A stretch of 64,000 nucleotides of DNA from Monodelphis domestica (Eukaryota; Chordata; Mammalia; Didelphimorphia; Didelphidae): contig NC_077235.1 of NCBI RefSeq assembly GCF_027887165.1, positions 48,043,395-48,107,394 of the forward strand, written 5' to 3'. Below, one piece after another: positions 23,601 through 36,900 of the stretch (positions are counted from its first letter, which is position 1; every line of letters begins with the position of its first letter). The translations under genes were made by a program, and so were the position numbers. The notes below the pieces were generated by a model. It did not search any database. It worked only from the letters and a program-made list of their open reading frames with translations, and was not told the origin of the DNA.

Positions 23601-26600
23601 AATAATAAAAATCTCCTGTAATATCACTTAATATGAGTAATTAAGCCAAAGGAGGTGGCGGGTCTTAAAAAACAAATCAACGACAACGTGACAACCAAAA
23701 CCCCAGAAAAAATGAACAAAAAGCCCCGAGTTCAATGAGTATTTAGTTAAGAGTCTCCCCACAGATTTCTAATGGCTAGATCAGTGGTTCATCCCATCTT
23801 CTGCAGTTTTGATTTGTTTGAAAGATGCTGTCTTTTTATCCGAATGTCCCAACTTGTTTTTGCTGGTTTTACAGCTGAAAGGTACCTCACAGGTCATGGA
23901 GTCTAAAGCCCTTTTTTTTTTTCAAGAGGAGGAAACAGTGTCTGCCCACACAGTACCTCTCACATCCATATCTCCTTTCCTCTTCACTCCCATGGCAACC
24001 ACTCCAGCACAGGGCCTCATTCCCATTAGCCTGACAATTGCAAGAGCTTCCTGACAGAACGCCCAGCCTCTAATCTCTTCTCTCACAAATCCATCCTATA
24101 CTCCACTAGAAAAGTAATCAGAATGCACAGGTCTAATCATGTAACCTCTTTTACTTCGAAATTGTTCATGGCCCCCCGCTGCCCACCTAATTAGGTTCAC
24201 ACTCCTCTGCCTAATATTTAACGCCCTTCAGAATTTTGCAGTGTCACAGCTGCAAGGGACCATTTGGTCCCAAATCGTGCTTGGTTACTATTAACAATTA
24301 ATTCACAGTATTGATATGAAGAACATTACGCCTCCACTCTGAGTAATTAATCAATCGCATTTGGCGCAACCGAAATGTCTATTAGAAAATTAACAGTTGC
24401 TCTGCTTAAGTGGCTGTCATTTTATTTTTCTGTTACCAGGTAGGCACAAAATGTCAGCCAAAGGGAGGGGCTTTGGAGTCTGCGGCTGACAGCTCGGGAA
24501 GCTGGGAGGCACACAACTCCCAGCCATGTATACAGGAGAAGGGGAGGGGGCCACAGAGAGCCAGCAGAATGCTAATTGTTCTCAGGAACAGGCTGCTACT
24601 TGTCGGCTGGATTGCCAAGCTAGGCGATGGGCATTTATGAAATACCTACTATGTACCAAGCACTGGGGACCCAAAGAAAGGCAAAAATCGGGTCTCCACC
24701 CTCCAGGGTCTCTCCTTCCACTGGAGGAGGTGTGTACATAAGGAAATAAATAAATAAGGATATATATATATATAGAGAGAGAGATACATACACACACACA
24801 TATATATATGTATGTATACAAGATTTCACAGAGAGCTCAGAGGGAGGAAATCTCCCAGGGAAGGCAGGGGCGTGGGGAGAAGAGCAGCCTCCTGCAGAAG
24901 GTGAGATTTGAACTAAATCCTAAAGGAGGCTGGCCAATGGAGGAGACAGAGGTGAGGGGTCAAGCACTCTGCATGGAGGGGACAGCCAATGCAAGGCGGG
25001 ATGTCATGTATGGAAGACTAGCAGGTGGCCAGTATAGCTGGATTGTGGGTGGGCATAAAGAATGGAGACTGGAAAGGCAGGAAGGGGCTAGGTTGGGAGA
25101 GGCATCATAGGCTTTTGTACATGATCCTACGAGTAATGGGGAACCATTGGACTTTACAGTAGAATAGGGGGGGTAACATGGTCAGATCTGCACTTTCAGA
25201 AAATCCTGAACACCCAATAAAATCATATGGATGTTCCAGGGAAAAGGCACAGTATCAAAAAATCTCTTCCTTTAAAGCGATGCCTTGCTCTGGTTATTGT
25301 CCCCCAAGGAAAAGTTATAGCCTGAATTCCTTTATGAAGAAAAGAAAAACCTTAGAGTTTGAGTATTTTCACAAAATGGTGAGACAGACACTAGGACAGG
25401 ATGCTTCAGCTAAGACTCTTGGGCTAGTCAGTTAGGAACAAGATGGGTCCATTTTCCTTCCCTCGGGAATGATGGGGACATAGCTCAAAGGCAGTACTGG
25501 TGAGGACCACCTCCTCTGCTGTGGTTCTCTGAAGCATCTGGGCAAGACGGGCAGGACTTAGTACTTGAGCTTCTCATGCCACAGCTGTCCTGGCCTTGGG
25601 ACACCCCACAAGCCAGATGGGCTTTCGGTGGCAGGCAAAGAGTAAGGATATGAGGTCTACCGTACACAAGAAGCCACTGGAGCAGCTGCTTGGGTCCTAA
25701 AGGGGGAGAGGCTGACTTGGGAGGTAGTGAGTTCCCTCTTTCCCCACCACAATGCTCCCACTGAAGGTCTACAGGCAAAGGCTGGAGCCATTCTTGTTCA
25801 GTCGTGAGCTGGAATAGATGGCCACTGAGATCCCAGATTCTGAGTGCTGGGGAGCTAGCACGACAAAAGGATCCCTCTGATCTAGACTGGGTTACTAACG
25901 GTGTAGAATAAGGGGTAGGTCATTTGTTTCCAAGCTCCAACATAACAAAGGGCCCTTTTCTTCTTTCCTTTGCAAAGGATGCAGGTCACCTACCTAAAAG
26001 TGGGAGCAAGACAGGGTAGTTGTAAGGCAGGACGAAGAGATTGACACACGATAAGGTGGTGCTCGCCTTCAGGTACCCAAAAGGGTGTTCCAGTTCACTG
26101 TGCTTCCCACTGCTGGCCACGAATACCTAAGAAGACAGAAGAAGGCACCATCATGAGTGGGAAGGCTTTCTTGGTCAGGGAGGGCCCAGGCCTAGCAGAG
26201 AGCATATGTTCTGGAGATGCTATCAGAAACCAGTGCAGAACAACACACTGAAAAACGTGCATACAATCAGCTCTCAGCCTCACTGTGCTCTCAGGTTCTT
26301 CATGAAGCATCTTCCCCAGCACCCCGCCTACAAAGGAGGGAGTCACAGGTTGGCCAGTCCCATTTTACAGCTAAAGAAACTGGGCTTCCCAAGAGGTGAG
26401 ATGGCTTTGCCCAAGGTGGCCCAGAGTTAGAGCCCAAGCCATCCACCTAAGCTCAGTATCCTTTGTGCAACACCACAATGTCTCCTCCTGAACACAATGA
26501 AAATCTTTGGTTATTTTGGGCAAGGCATATGTATCAGCCCAAAAGGACTCCACTCCCAAGCTTTCTCCTCACCAAAAGATCACAATTCCCAACTGAAAGG

Positions 26601-27861
26601 AGGATGGGGCAACAAGAAGGTATTTGATTGCATCAAATGGAGGAGAAGGAGGGGAGTGAGATCAAGAGTCAGAAGGAAAGAAAAAGAAAGAGACAGAACT
26701 AGAGGGAGGGAGAGACAAGGGGAGAGGGGGAGAGAAAGAGGAAGTGAGAGACACAGACAAAGACAGAAATAAAGGGGGACAGGGGGGAGAGGAGGGAAGG
26801 AAGGAAGGAGAAAGAAACAGTCAGAAACAGAGAAGAGAGGGGAGCTAGAGGAAGAAAGACACAAAGGGAGAGAGAGAAAGACAGACACAGAGACAAAAAA
26901 GGGACAGACAGATACAGAGAGACAGAGACGGAGAGGGAGAGAGACAGACCAAAAAAAGGGAGAGACAGAGAGTGACAGAGAAGGTAAAAGAGACAAAGAG
27001 ACAGAGAACAACAGACAGAAAGACACAGAAAGTGAATAGAGATAGAGACAGAGAGGGAGGAGGGAAGGAGAAAGAAACAAAGTCAGGGAGAGAGACAGAG
27101 ACAATGTGAGAGAGATAGAGACAGAAACAGAGAAAGGGGGGGAAAGGGGTAGACAGAGAGAGGCGGAGAGAGAGAGAGAAGAGAGATGGGGAAGGAGGGA
27201 GGGAGAGAGAGAGAGATAATCAGAGAAGAGAGGGGAGAGAGAGAGAGAGACTGAGGGAGAGAGAAAGACAGACAGAGATAGAGTGAGAGAGAGATAGAGG
27301 GAAAGAGAGAAAGAGAGGGGGAGAGAAAGAGGGAGAGAGAAATAGAAAGAGAGAAAGTGAGAGACAGAAATGAGGTGGGGAGAAGAGGAGGGGAGGAAGG
27401 AGGGAGAAATAGAGAAACTCAGAAAAGAGAGTAGGGAGAAAGAGACAGAGAGAGACATAGAGACAAAAAAGAGAGAGATACAGGCAGAGAGAGAAACCGA
27501 GGAGGGAGAGGGACAAAGGAACAAAGAAAGAGAGACAGAGACAGAGAGGGAGAGAGGGAGATAAGGGAAGGAGAGAGAAAGAGACAGAAACAGAGAAGAG
27601 AGGAGAGAGAGAAAGGGGGGAGAGGGAGAGACAGAGACAGAGAGGAGAGAAAGACCAAAAAAGGGTGAGGCACAGTGACAGAAAAGGAGACAGAGACAGA
27701 GGAATAGAGAAAGACAGACAGAGAAACAGAGAAAGTAAGGAGAGAGAGAGATGGTGGTGGTGGTGGTGAAGGAGAAAGAGACAGAAAGTCAGAGAAAAAC
27801 AGAGACAGAGAGAATGTGAGAGAGACAGAATGTGAGAAAGAGACAGGAACAGAGAAGGAGG

Positions 27862-27948
<87 letters not shown>

Positions 27949-30900
27949 AGAGAATGTGAGAGAGACAGAGACAGAAACAGAAACAGAAGGAGATGGGGGG
28001 GGTGGACAGAGAGTGAGAGACTTATCAGGGGCTTCAGCTGACTGAATCAATTGTATTGCCAATAATTAATGACATGCATAAAAGATATCATCATCCAGGA
28101 ATGAGAGGAGGTAGGGCAGTCATATATCGAGGGCAAGGGGTGATAGTGTGTAATTAGAATTTTGTACCCCAGGACTCCATTTCCCAGAATCCCATTTTTG
28201 TCCTCACATGATGTCCTTGCACTTTGGAGATAAAGTTTCTGTAACCCCGCCCTTTCTCTCTCTTCTCCCACTAACATGGTTGGGAAAACTCTTTACTCAG
28301 GTTTTTACTTTTGTCTTTTTACTTCCTCTACTTCAAGTGCTTATTAATAAATCTTATAAAATATCTTGGAGTTATTGGATATTAATTTTAATCTAACAAT
28401 AGCCAATTGACATGGGAACCTTCTAATATTAGAGGAAGGGCCCCAGCACCTGCCACAGTGTAGGGTCCCAGAGGAGGATATGTGTGAGGCCATGGGTTAG
28501 TCATATAGGCTTGACAGGCATTGAAGGGCTATGATCCACACCACTGGAAGGGACACCCCCATCAATGAGATCACAGGGTTACAAATTTTAATCATATACT
28601 TTAGATTACAAGAAAAGTAACTGAGGCATAGAGCAACTTAAATAGAAGACCCAGTTGAGGTTTAGTCTCATGACTGCCATGAGGAGGCAATTAGATGGCC
28701 CCCACAAAGCTCAACCCAATGATTCTAAGAAAGGGAAATCACTTTCTTGGTTTATACTAGAATTGATTGCAGCATACCATAAATGATTTATGTCAATTGA
28801 GCTTTTCCAAATTTCTGGCTCCTCATTCATCTCTTAGCCTTGCCAAATTTCCTTGCTTCTTACTTTTTTTCCCATCTCCCTTTCTCTTCAGTACACCTGG
28901 AGTCAACTAGAACCTTGCCCCTTCAATACTCAAACTCAAAATATAGGGAATATAATGTATGATAGAAAATATGGTTGTCAGCAAGCTTCTAAGTGCTGCA
29001 TAAAATGGGAGTTACCATCAGTATTATGATTATACAAAGGAACAAAATTTCTTAGGTTCATATGGAGAGGACACCAAAAAATCCATGAAAAGGCTAAATT
29101 TAAACCAAAAATATGACTTTAGGTAGTTTGGGAGGGCTAAAAGGCCTGGACTGTGATCTCATTCCCAAGGCGGGAATATATCAGCTCTAAGTTGGAGTCT
29201 TAAAGAATTGCCTGAAAGAATTGGAAACTAAAGGGATGTCCCTCGATTGGAGAATGGCCGAAAAAATTGTGGTCTATGATGGTGAAGGAATTCTATTGTG
29301 CTCTAAGGAATGATGAACAGGAGGATTTCAGAAAGAGCTGGAAAGACCTCCATGAACAGATGCAGAGCGAAATAAGCAGAACCACGAGATTGTACACAGG
29401 AACAACAATAGTGTATGAGGATCAACTGTGATAGACTTAGCTACTGGCAGCAATGCAATGACCCAGAACAATTCTGAAGTACTTATGAGAAAGAACGCTG
29501 TCTACACCCAGAGAAAGGATTGTTGGAGGCAGAATGCAGATGAAAGCATATGATTTATCACTTGTTTATTTGAGTATATGATTTGGGGGGTTGATTTTAT
29601 GAGCTTATTCTCTTACAAAAATGAATAATAAGGAAACAGATTTTGAGTGATAATGCATGTGTAACGCAGTGGAATTGCTCGTCAACTCCAGGAGGAGGGG
29701 AGAGAAGAGGAGAGGGAGACAACACAGATCATATAACTTTGGAAAACTTATGTGGAAATTTGTTATTTACAAAGCTTGTTACCTGGGGCATAAAAATATG
29801 AAGCGCCATGCCTTCATGGTCATACAGATAGCACGTGTCCTAGGCTGACTTTGAACTGACTCCGAGGCTGGCCCTGTATCCTACAGATTTAGCACAAACT
29901 AAGTGCTAAACAAAGGCTTGTTGATTCATTCCATTAAGTTGCTGCCTCTTACTGTTTCAGTACATAAATTCAGGGCACACGTTTGCTTTGAAGTTAGCCT
30001 GGCTCCATCCCCTTTATGCTTAAAACACCTTTATGTCAGGTTCTAGTTTCCCAGGGCAATTGTTGAGTCTCCTTAGCTAGTCAAGGCAATCCCAAGTTTT
30101 GGACGAAGGAGTTGTTCACTTGAAAACCTTCCCTTGGATACGTACCAAGAGCCCCACCATCGCTATCATGAATAATCTCGTGGCGTAGACAGAGGGGCTA
30201 ACTGGCCAGTTACAATTCAGGGTGAACTGATCTACTCATCACCAAACTTTTTAGGTGAGGAGGTGACGTTACATGATCATCTCCTCCTTTTACTGTCCAT
30301 AGTACCTGGATATGAGAGGCGCCATGCTAGAGTGATTTCAGCACTGGTTTTAGGAGTCAGGAAAACCTGTGTTTGAATCCAATCTCAGACGCTGGTTGTG
30401 TGACCCCCAGGTAAGGCACTTTAAAAATAAATCCGTGCCTCAGTTCCTCATCTGTAAAATGAGGATAACAATGGCACCTACCTCATAGGGAGTCTGTGGA
30501 GAGCAAATGAGACAATATAAGTAACATTCATTGCCAACCCTAGTGAGCTGGCTATCCCGTGGGCAAGGATACCATCCATTCCTATCCTGGAAAGCTTCTA
30601 TGTCGAGAGCTCTTTGATGAGAAAATCCAGCTTCTCTAGCAGCTGTTTATCACGAAAGCTACAATCCATTCTACCCAACTGGAATTGCTGAGGCTGGAAA
30701 TCATTGGCAGAGAGGGAGACCTTTGGAGGTCACCTAGGCCAAGCCCTCCCCATCTCTCCATTTAACATAAGAAGTGGTCACAACGGGAGTAAGTGAAACG
30801 TGCTCTCTAAAGTGAGCTAGAGTCAATACAGCAGGGTCTTGGGTTTACTTCAGGGAGAACTCTTGACACCCAAGAAGTCGATGGAATTTGCCTGAATCTT

Positions 30901-33900
30901 GGAGAGTCTGTGACTTGTCCAGGGACACACAGCTAGCAGGCATCGGAGGAAAGTTTTGTACCCAAACACCCCTGCCTCTGAGAGCAGCACTCTGCCTCTG
31001 CTAGGACATGTCACTTATTACTGGGCCCAAGAGAAGACCAATAATACGCATTAAACCCTAAAACCACTTGCTTGGTTATGGAAGCTCTTTGTGGGAATTC
31101 GCAATGAATATCATTTCCCTTTCTAGGCCACAGAGAATTTCTTCCATTCTAAGCCAGGAGACCGAAGAGAATGATGGCCCAGTCCTAGAACAGCTCTGCG
31201 TGTTTATGTTAGCAGGTGAAGCTCAAGTACCTGCCAGCAAGTTTGAGGTGACTTGCGTTCCAAGATGTGCTGAGTTAAGTGGGAAGGCTCAAGTTCATAC
31301 TTGTCAAAAGGCAGTTTCTCGATGAGCATGGGCTCGTGGTCCACACAGAAGAATCGCACGACTGGGTGAGCTGTCCGAGGAGGCTGAAGGGCAGAGGAAC
31401 GAGACCATTTGTTATTGCCAAGTGAACTCCCTCACGATCTCCATTTAATCATACTTTGTGTGTGGTTTTTTAAAATTAAAACCCTTTCGAATGTAATGGA
31501 CTTCTCCATTAGTGGCAATGCAGTGACCCAAACAACTTTGAGTGATCTAGGAGAAAGAACACTATGCACATCCAGAGGAAACACTGTGGGAGTAAAAACA
31601 CAGAAGAAAAACAACTGCTTGAATACATGGGTCAAGGGAGATATGATTGGGGACGTAGACTCTAAATGAACATCCAAGTGCAAACAACATGGAAATAGGT
31701 TCTGATCAAGGACACATGTGATACCCAGTGAAATTGCACATCGGCTGCAGGAAGGGTGAGTGGAGGGGAGGGAGGGAAATATTGTAACCAAAAAAAAAAA
31801 TAATAATAAAAATAAAACCCTTACCTATTGTCTTAGAATCTACACCAAGTATCTGTTCTAAGGAAGACAAGTGGCAAGGACTAGCTAGGTAATGTAGGTT
31901 AAGTGACTTGTTCAGGGTCACAAAGCTAGGAAGTATTTGGGGCCAAATTTGAACCCAGGACCCAGGGCCTTCCATCTCTGAGTGACCTAGCTGCTCCTCA
32001 CTTGGTGTTCTTTTCTAGTGCTCACATAGTGTTACAAGATCTCCAGGCATGAGCAATATTTTCCATAGGGGTCAAACTGTTAACCTCTATCACCAAATAG
32101 CATACTAAGTCAAATCAAGCTAAAATGATAGCACTACCAATGAAGAAAGGAGCCTCCAAACATGTGACTTCATTAGAATTCAACGGAGAGGGCCTTAACT
32201 GAACCTCCCTGAGGAATCTAGGCCAAGCTTGCACTATAAGGTTAGAGGCTGACCAAACAATATCTTGGCACCAAGGTAAGTAGTCAGGGTAAGAGAAAGC
32301 CAATGAGGATTCTGTTAAGAGAGAATAGCAAGCCTTGAGATACTGACAAAGAAAACTAAATGAAGGAACTGGATCTTGGGCTACATTAAGAGAGGCAGCT
32401 CAGTGGCTCAGTGAATAGAGCGCTAGGCCTAGAGTCAGGAAGACCCAAGTTCAGATTGGCCTCAGATACTAAGTCACTGTGTGACCCTGGACAAGTCATT
32501 TTACCTGTTTGCCTTGAGCCACTAGAGAAGGAAATGGCAAACCACCCCATTATCTTTGCCAAGAAAATCTCATGGACAGCATTGGCATGCTATAGTCCAC
32601 AGGGTCACAACTAAACAATGACAACAGCCCTACTGTATTCTCAGTCCAGGTCAAATCACATTTAGACCATCAGGTTCAATTCTGGGTACCACAATTGGGG
32701 AAGGTAACTGATGAGCTGAAGAGTGGCCAGGAAGGAGAGAAAACAAAGTTCATGTCAAGAACAGCTGTTCGGGTGCTTTTGTCAGAGGAAGGGACCAATG
32801 AAGATGGTGTAGAAAGCAGATGGGGAAGACGTGGAAGCAGAACCCCCTCTGTTCCCCCATTCTAGGGCCTAGAACTGCGAATTCATGCATTCCTACTCTG
32901 GGCTGTGGGTTATTAGGCCCAGATAGGCGCCAAGGAACTATACCCACAGAATAGAAACACCGAAGAAAAACAACTGCTTGATCACATGGGTCAGTGGGGA
33001 TAGGATTGGGGATGTAGACTCACTCTAAGCGATCACCCCAGTGCAAATATCAATAATATGGAAATAGGTCTGGATCAATGACCCGAGTAAAACCCAGGGG
33101 AATTGTGCATCGGCTATGGGAGACAGGGAGGGGAGGAGAGGGAAAGAACATGACTCTTGTAACATAGAAAAATATTCTAAATTAATTAATTAAATGAAAC
33201 ATTTTTTTAAAAAAAGAGCTATACCCACAGAAGTGCACCAGGGGAAAAGGTTTTCAGTGTTCCTGTGCAGCAGGGACTTTTATTCTAAACCAGGGGTATT
33301 TATCTAGAGGCCTGACACTTAAAAATGTTTTGAGAACCACATTAATTTTATTATTATTATTATTTTTCAAACCCTCATCTTCCATCTTAATCAATACTGT
33401 GTATTGGCTCCAAGGCAGAAAAGCAGTAAGGGCTAGGCACTGGGGGTCAGGTGACTTGCCCAGGGTCACACAGCTAGGAAGTGTCTGAGGTCACACGTTT
33501 GAGCTCAGGACTCCTGGTCTCTGGACCTGGTTTTCAATCCACTGAGCCACCTGGCTGGCCCCTTGATAACCATATTTCAATATAACTGACTTCCTTTAGA
33601 GAAAGGAAGGACTCTTTGTATTATATTTATGTATTTAAAAATATTATGTAGAGAAAAGAGGCCTTCGGCTTCACCAGATTGCCTGCCTGCCAGCCTGCCA
33701 AAGGGGTCCAGGCCACACAAAAAAGGGTAAAAAGCTTTATCCAGACTCTGCATTTGCATTTAGAGCAGCAGGGACAAAAGGGAAGCCTGGGATTCACTTG
33801 GCACCCTCTGGTGTCCAACAGGAGTTACTGCATCTGCATACACACACATGACAAAATCAGCTTGATACAAAGGAGAGAAAGCAAGTTGGCCCTGAAAACA

Positions 33901-36900
33901 GAAGAGGCCCATGTTTGAATCCCAGCTCTTTTATTTTGCTGCTTCAGGTAGTCCCTCAATCTCTCGGGCCTCAGTTTCCTTCTCTGCAAACTGGAGACAG
34001 TAATTGTCACATTTTGTACCTCACATGGCCATTAAAAGGAAAGTCTGTTTAAATCCACTATTTTTTTTTATTTTTAATTTAATTTTAAATTTTTTCCCAT
34101 GGTTACATGATTCTTATCACCCTCTCTTCTTCCCTCTCCCCTCCCGGAGCGGACAAGCAATTCCACTGGGTTATACATGTATGATCACTCAAAACCTATT
34201 TCCTTGTTATTCATTTTTGTAAAAGAGCAATCCTTTAAAACCAAGACCCTCAATCATATCCCCAAATAAACCAGTGATAAATCATGTGTTTTCCTTCAGT
34301 GTTTTTACTCCCACAGTTCTTTCCCTAGATGTAAACAGCGTTCTTTCTCATAAGCCCTCAGAATTGTCCTGGATCATTGCATTGCTATTAGTAGCAGAGT
34401 CTATTACATCGGATCGGCCCACAGTGTTTTAATTAGTGTGTTCAATAATCTCCTGGTTCTGCTCATTTCACTCTGTATCAGTTCGTGGAGGTCTTTCCAG
34501 CTCTTATTGAAATCAATCGATTCATCATCCCTTATAGCACAATAGTATTCCATCAACAGCATATACCACAATTTGTTCAGCCACTCCCCAATTGAGGGAT
34601 GTCCAATTATTTTCCAATGTTTTGCCATCACAAAAAGCACGGCTATAAATATTTTTGTACAAGTCTTTTCCCATTTTTGTACAGGTCTTTTCCCATTTTT
34701 TTTATCTCTTTGGGATACAGACTTGGTAGTGTTGTTACTGGATCAAAGAATATGCATTGTTTTGTAGCCCTTTGGGCATAGTTCCAAATTGCCCTCCAGC
34801 ATGGTTAGATCAGTTCACAACTCCACCAGCGATGTATTAGTGTCCCGATTTTGCCACATCCCCTCCAGCATTCATTACTTTCCTTTACAGTCATATTGGC
34901 CAATCTGCTAGGTGTGACGTGATACCTCAGAGTTGTTTTGATGTGCATTTCTCTAATCAAGAGGGTCTTGGAACATTTTTTCATGTGATTATTGATAATT
35001 TTGATTTCTTGATCTGAAAACTGGCTATTCATATCCCTTTACCCAAATTTGTCAATTGGGGAGTGATTTGATTTCTTATAAATCTGATTTAGTTCTTCGT
35101 ATATTTGAGGAATTAGACCTTTTTCAGAGAAATTTGTTATAAAATTTTTTCCCAGCTTGTCGCTTCCCTTCTAATTTTGGTCACGTTGGTTTTGGAAAAG
35201 ATCACTAATTTTACCTCCTGTCTGTTCTCCAGTAGGCTTAGGTGCCTCGGTAGCATTTAGTAATACCTATTTCCCAGAATTCTTTTAGAATGGAAACTGA
35301 AACTAGCAAATAAAAAAATGAAAACTGTCTTTTCCCCTTTGTCTTAAGATACTTACCAGAGTCGGTGAGTTTTGGTCAGGCCAAAAAGATTCTGGAATTG
35401 GCCAGTGTCCAACAGGAACCCCAGTTTTAGGGTTAGGGCGCACATAAATGAGCTTTCGACAGTTGTGCCATGGCTGATGGGAAATGGCTTTTGCTGACTT
35501 GTAGAACTCTAAGAAGACACAAGAGTTGGAAAAGATCAGTCAGGAAGAGTATTTGAGAACTTGGTCAGGATTCCAAGATGACAGCTTAGCTTGCAAAGTG
35601 GTCATACGTGGGTTGGGTGAAGCATCTTTTACACTTAATGGCTCCACCATCTATATACGTCATTAAGAAACAGAGCAAACAGCAATAATTAGCAAAATGA
35701 TTTGGTACTGGTGTAGAAACAGAGTGATCAGCAGCACTGATCGGACATACAACATACAGAAGCAAATGAATACAGCAGTCTAATATGTGATAAGCTCAGA
35801 CTCCAGCTTACCATGGGACGAACTCACTATTGGACAAGACCTGGTTGGAAAACTGGAAAGAAGTCTGATGGAAACTAGGTACCGACCAACATTTCATGCC
35901 ACATAGCAAAGACAAACTCCAAATCTGTAAGAACAGGAGTCATTCCCCAACTGATAAAATGGTCAGAGGACATGAACTGGTAGTTTTCAGAACAAGTAAT
36001 CAAAGCTATCGAAAGCCACATGAAAGAGTGCTCTAAGTCTCTACTGAATAGAGAAATGCAAATGAAAACAACTCTGAGGCACCACCTCATACCTCTCAGA
36101 TTGGATCCAAGACAATTCTGAAGACGCTAGAATGAAAAAGGCTATCCACCTCCAAAGGACTGACGGAATCAGACCCAAGAATACATTTGAAACTTTCTTT
36201 TTCTTTTTTTTTTTGACAGTCTGTTTTCTTTTATAACATGACTAATATGGAAATATGTTTTGCATAATTATACACGGATGACCTCAACCAAATTGCTTGC
36301 TTTCTCAATGAGGAGTTAAGGGAGAGAATTTTGAATTCAAAAATTTTAAATATAAATGTTAATTGTTTTTACTGTGTGACCCTGGGCAAGTCACTCAATC
36401 CCCATTGCCTAGCCCTTGCTCTTCTGCCTTAAAACCAATATACAGTATTTATTCTAAGATGGAAGTTAAGAGGTTTTTTTATTGTTTTTACAAGTAATTG
36501 GAAAACATTTTTTAAAAAATAGGCTCCCAATGGATACATGATTTAAATGTAAAGAGTGACATCATAAACAAATTAGAGAAGCAAGGTCAAAATTACCTTT
36601 TGGATCTATGGATAGGGGAGGACTTCATAACCAAACGAAGGACAGAGGAGATTTAGTGAAGTTAAAAGGAAAATTTTGATCATATAAAATTTGGAAGATT
36701 TTGTACAAAGAAAACCAGTGGGGACAAAATTAGAAAGGAAAAAGAGAAGGGAGTGGAGAGGAAGACTCTTTATAACATTTCTCTGTTAAAGATCTCACAC
36801 CTAAGATATGTAAAGAATTGATTCAAATATACAGGAATGTGAGCTAATTCCCAATTGAAGAGCAATCAAAGGATATGAAGAGGCAATTTTCTTTCTCTTT

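Noticed and set aside
26580..28062. Frames of 280-314 codons on the minus strand
   Set aside because: They are Ser/Leu/Pro-rich translations of a CT-rich simple repeat, open in several frames at once because stops need T/A patterns absent from the tract.
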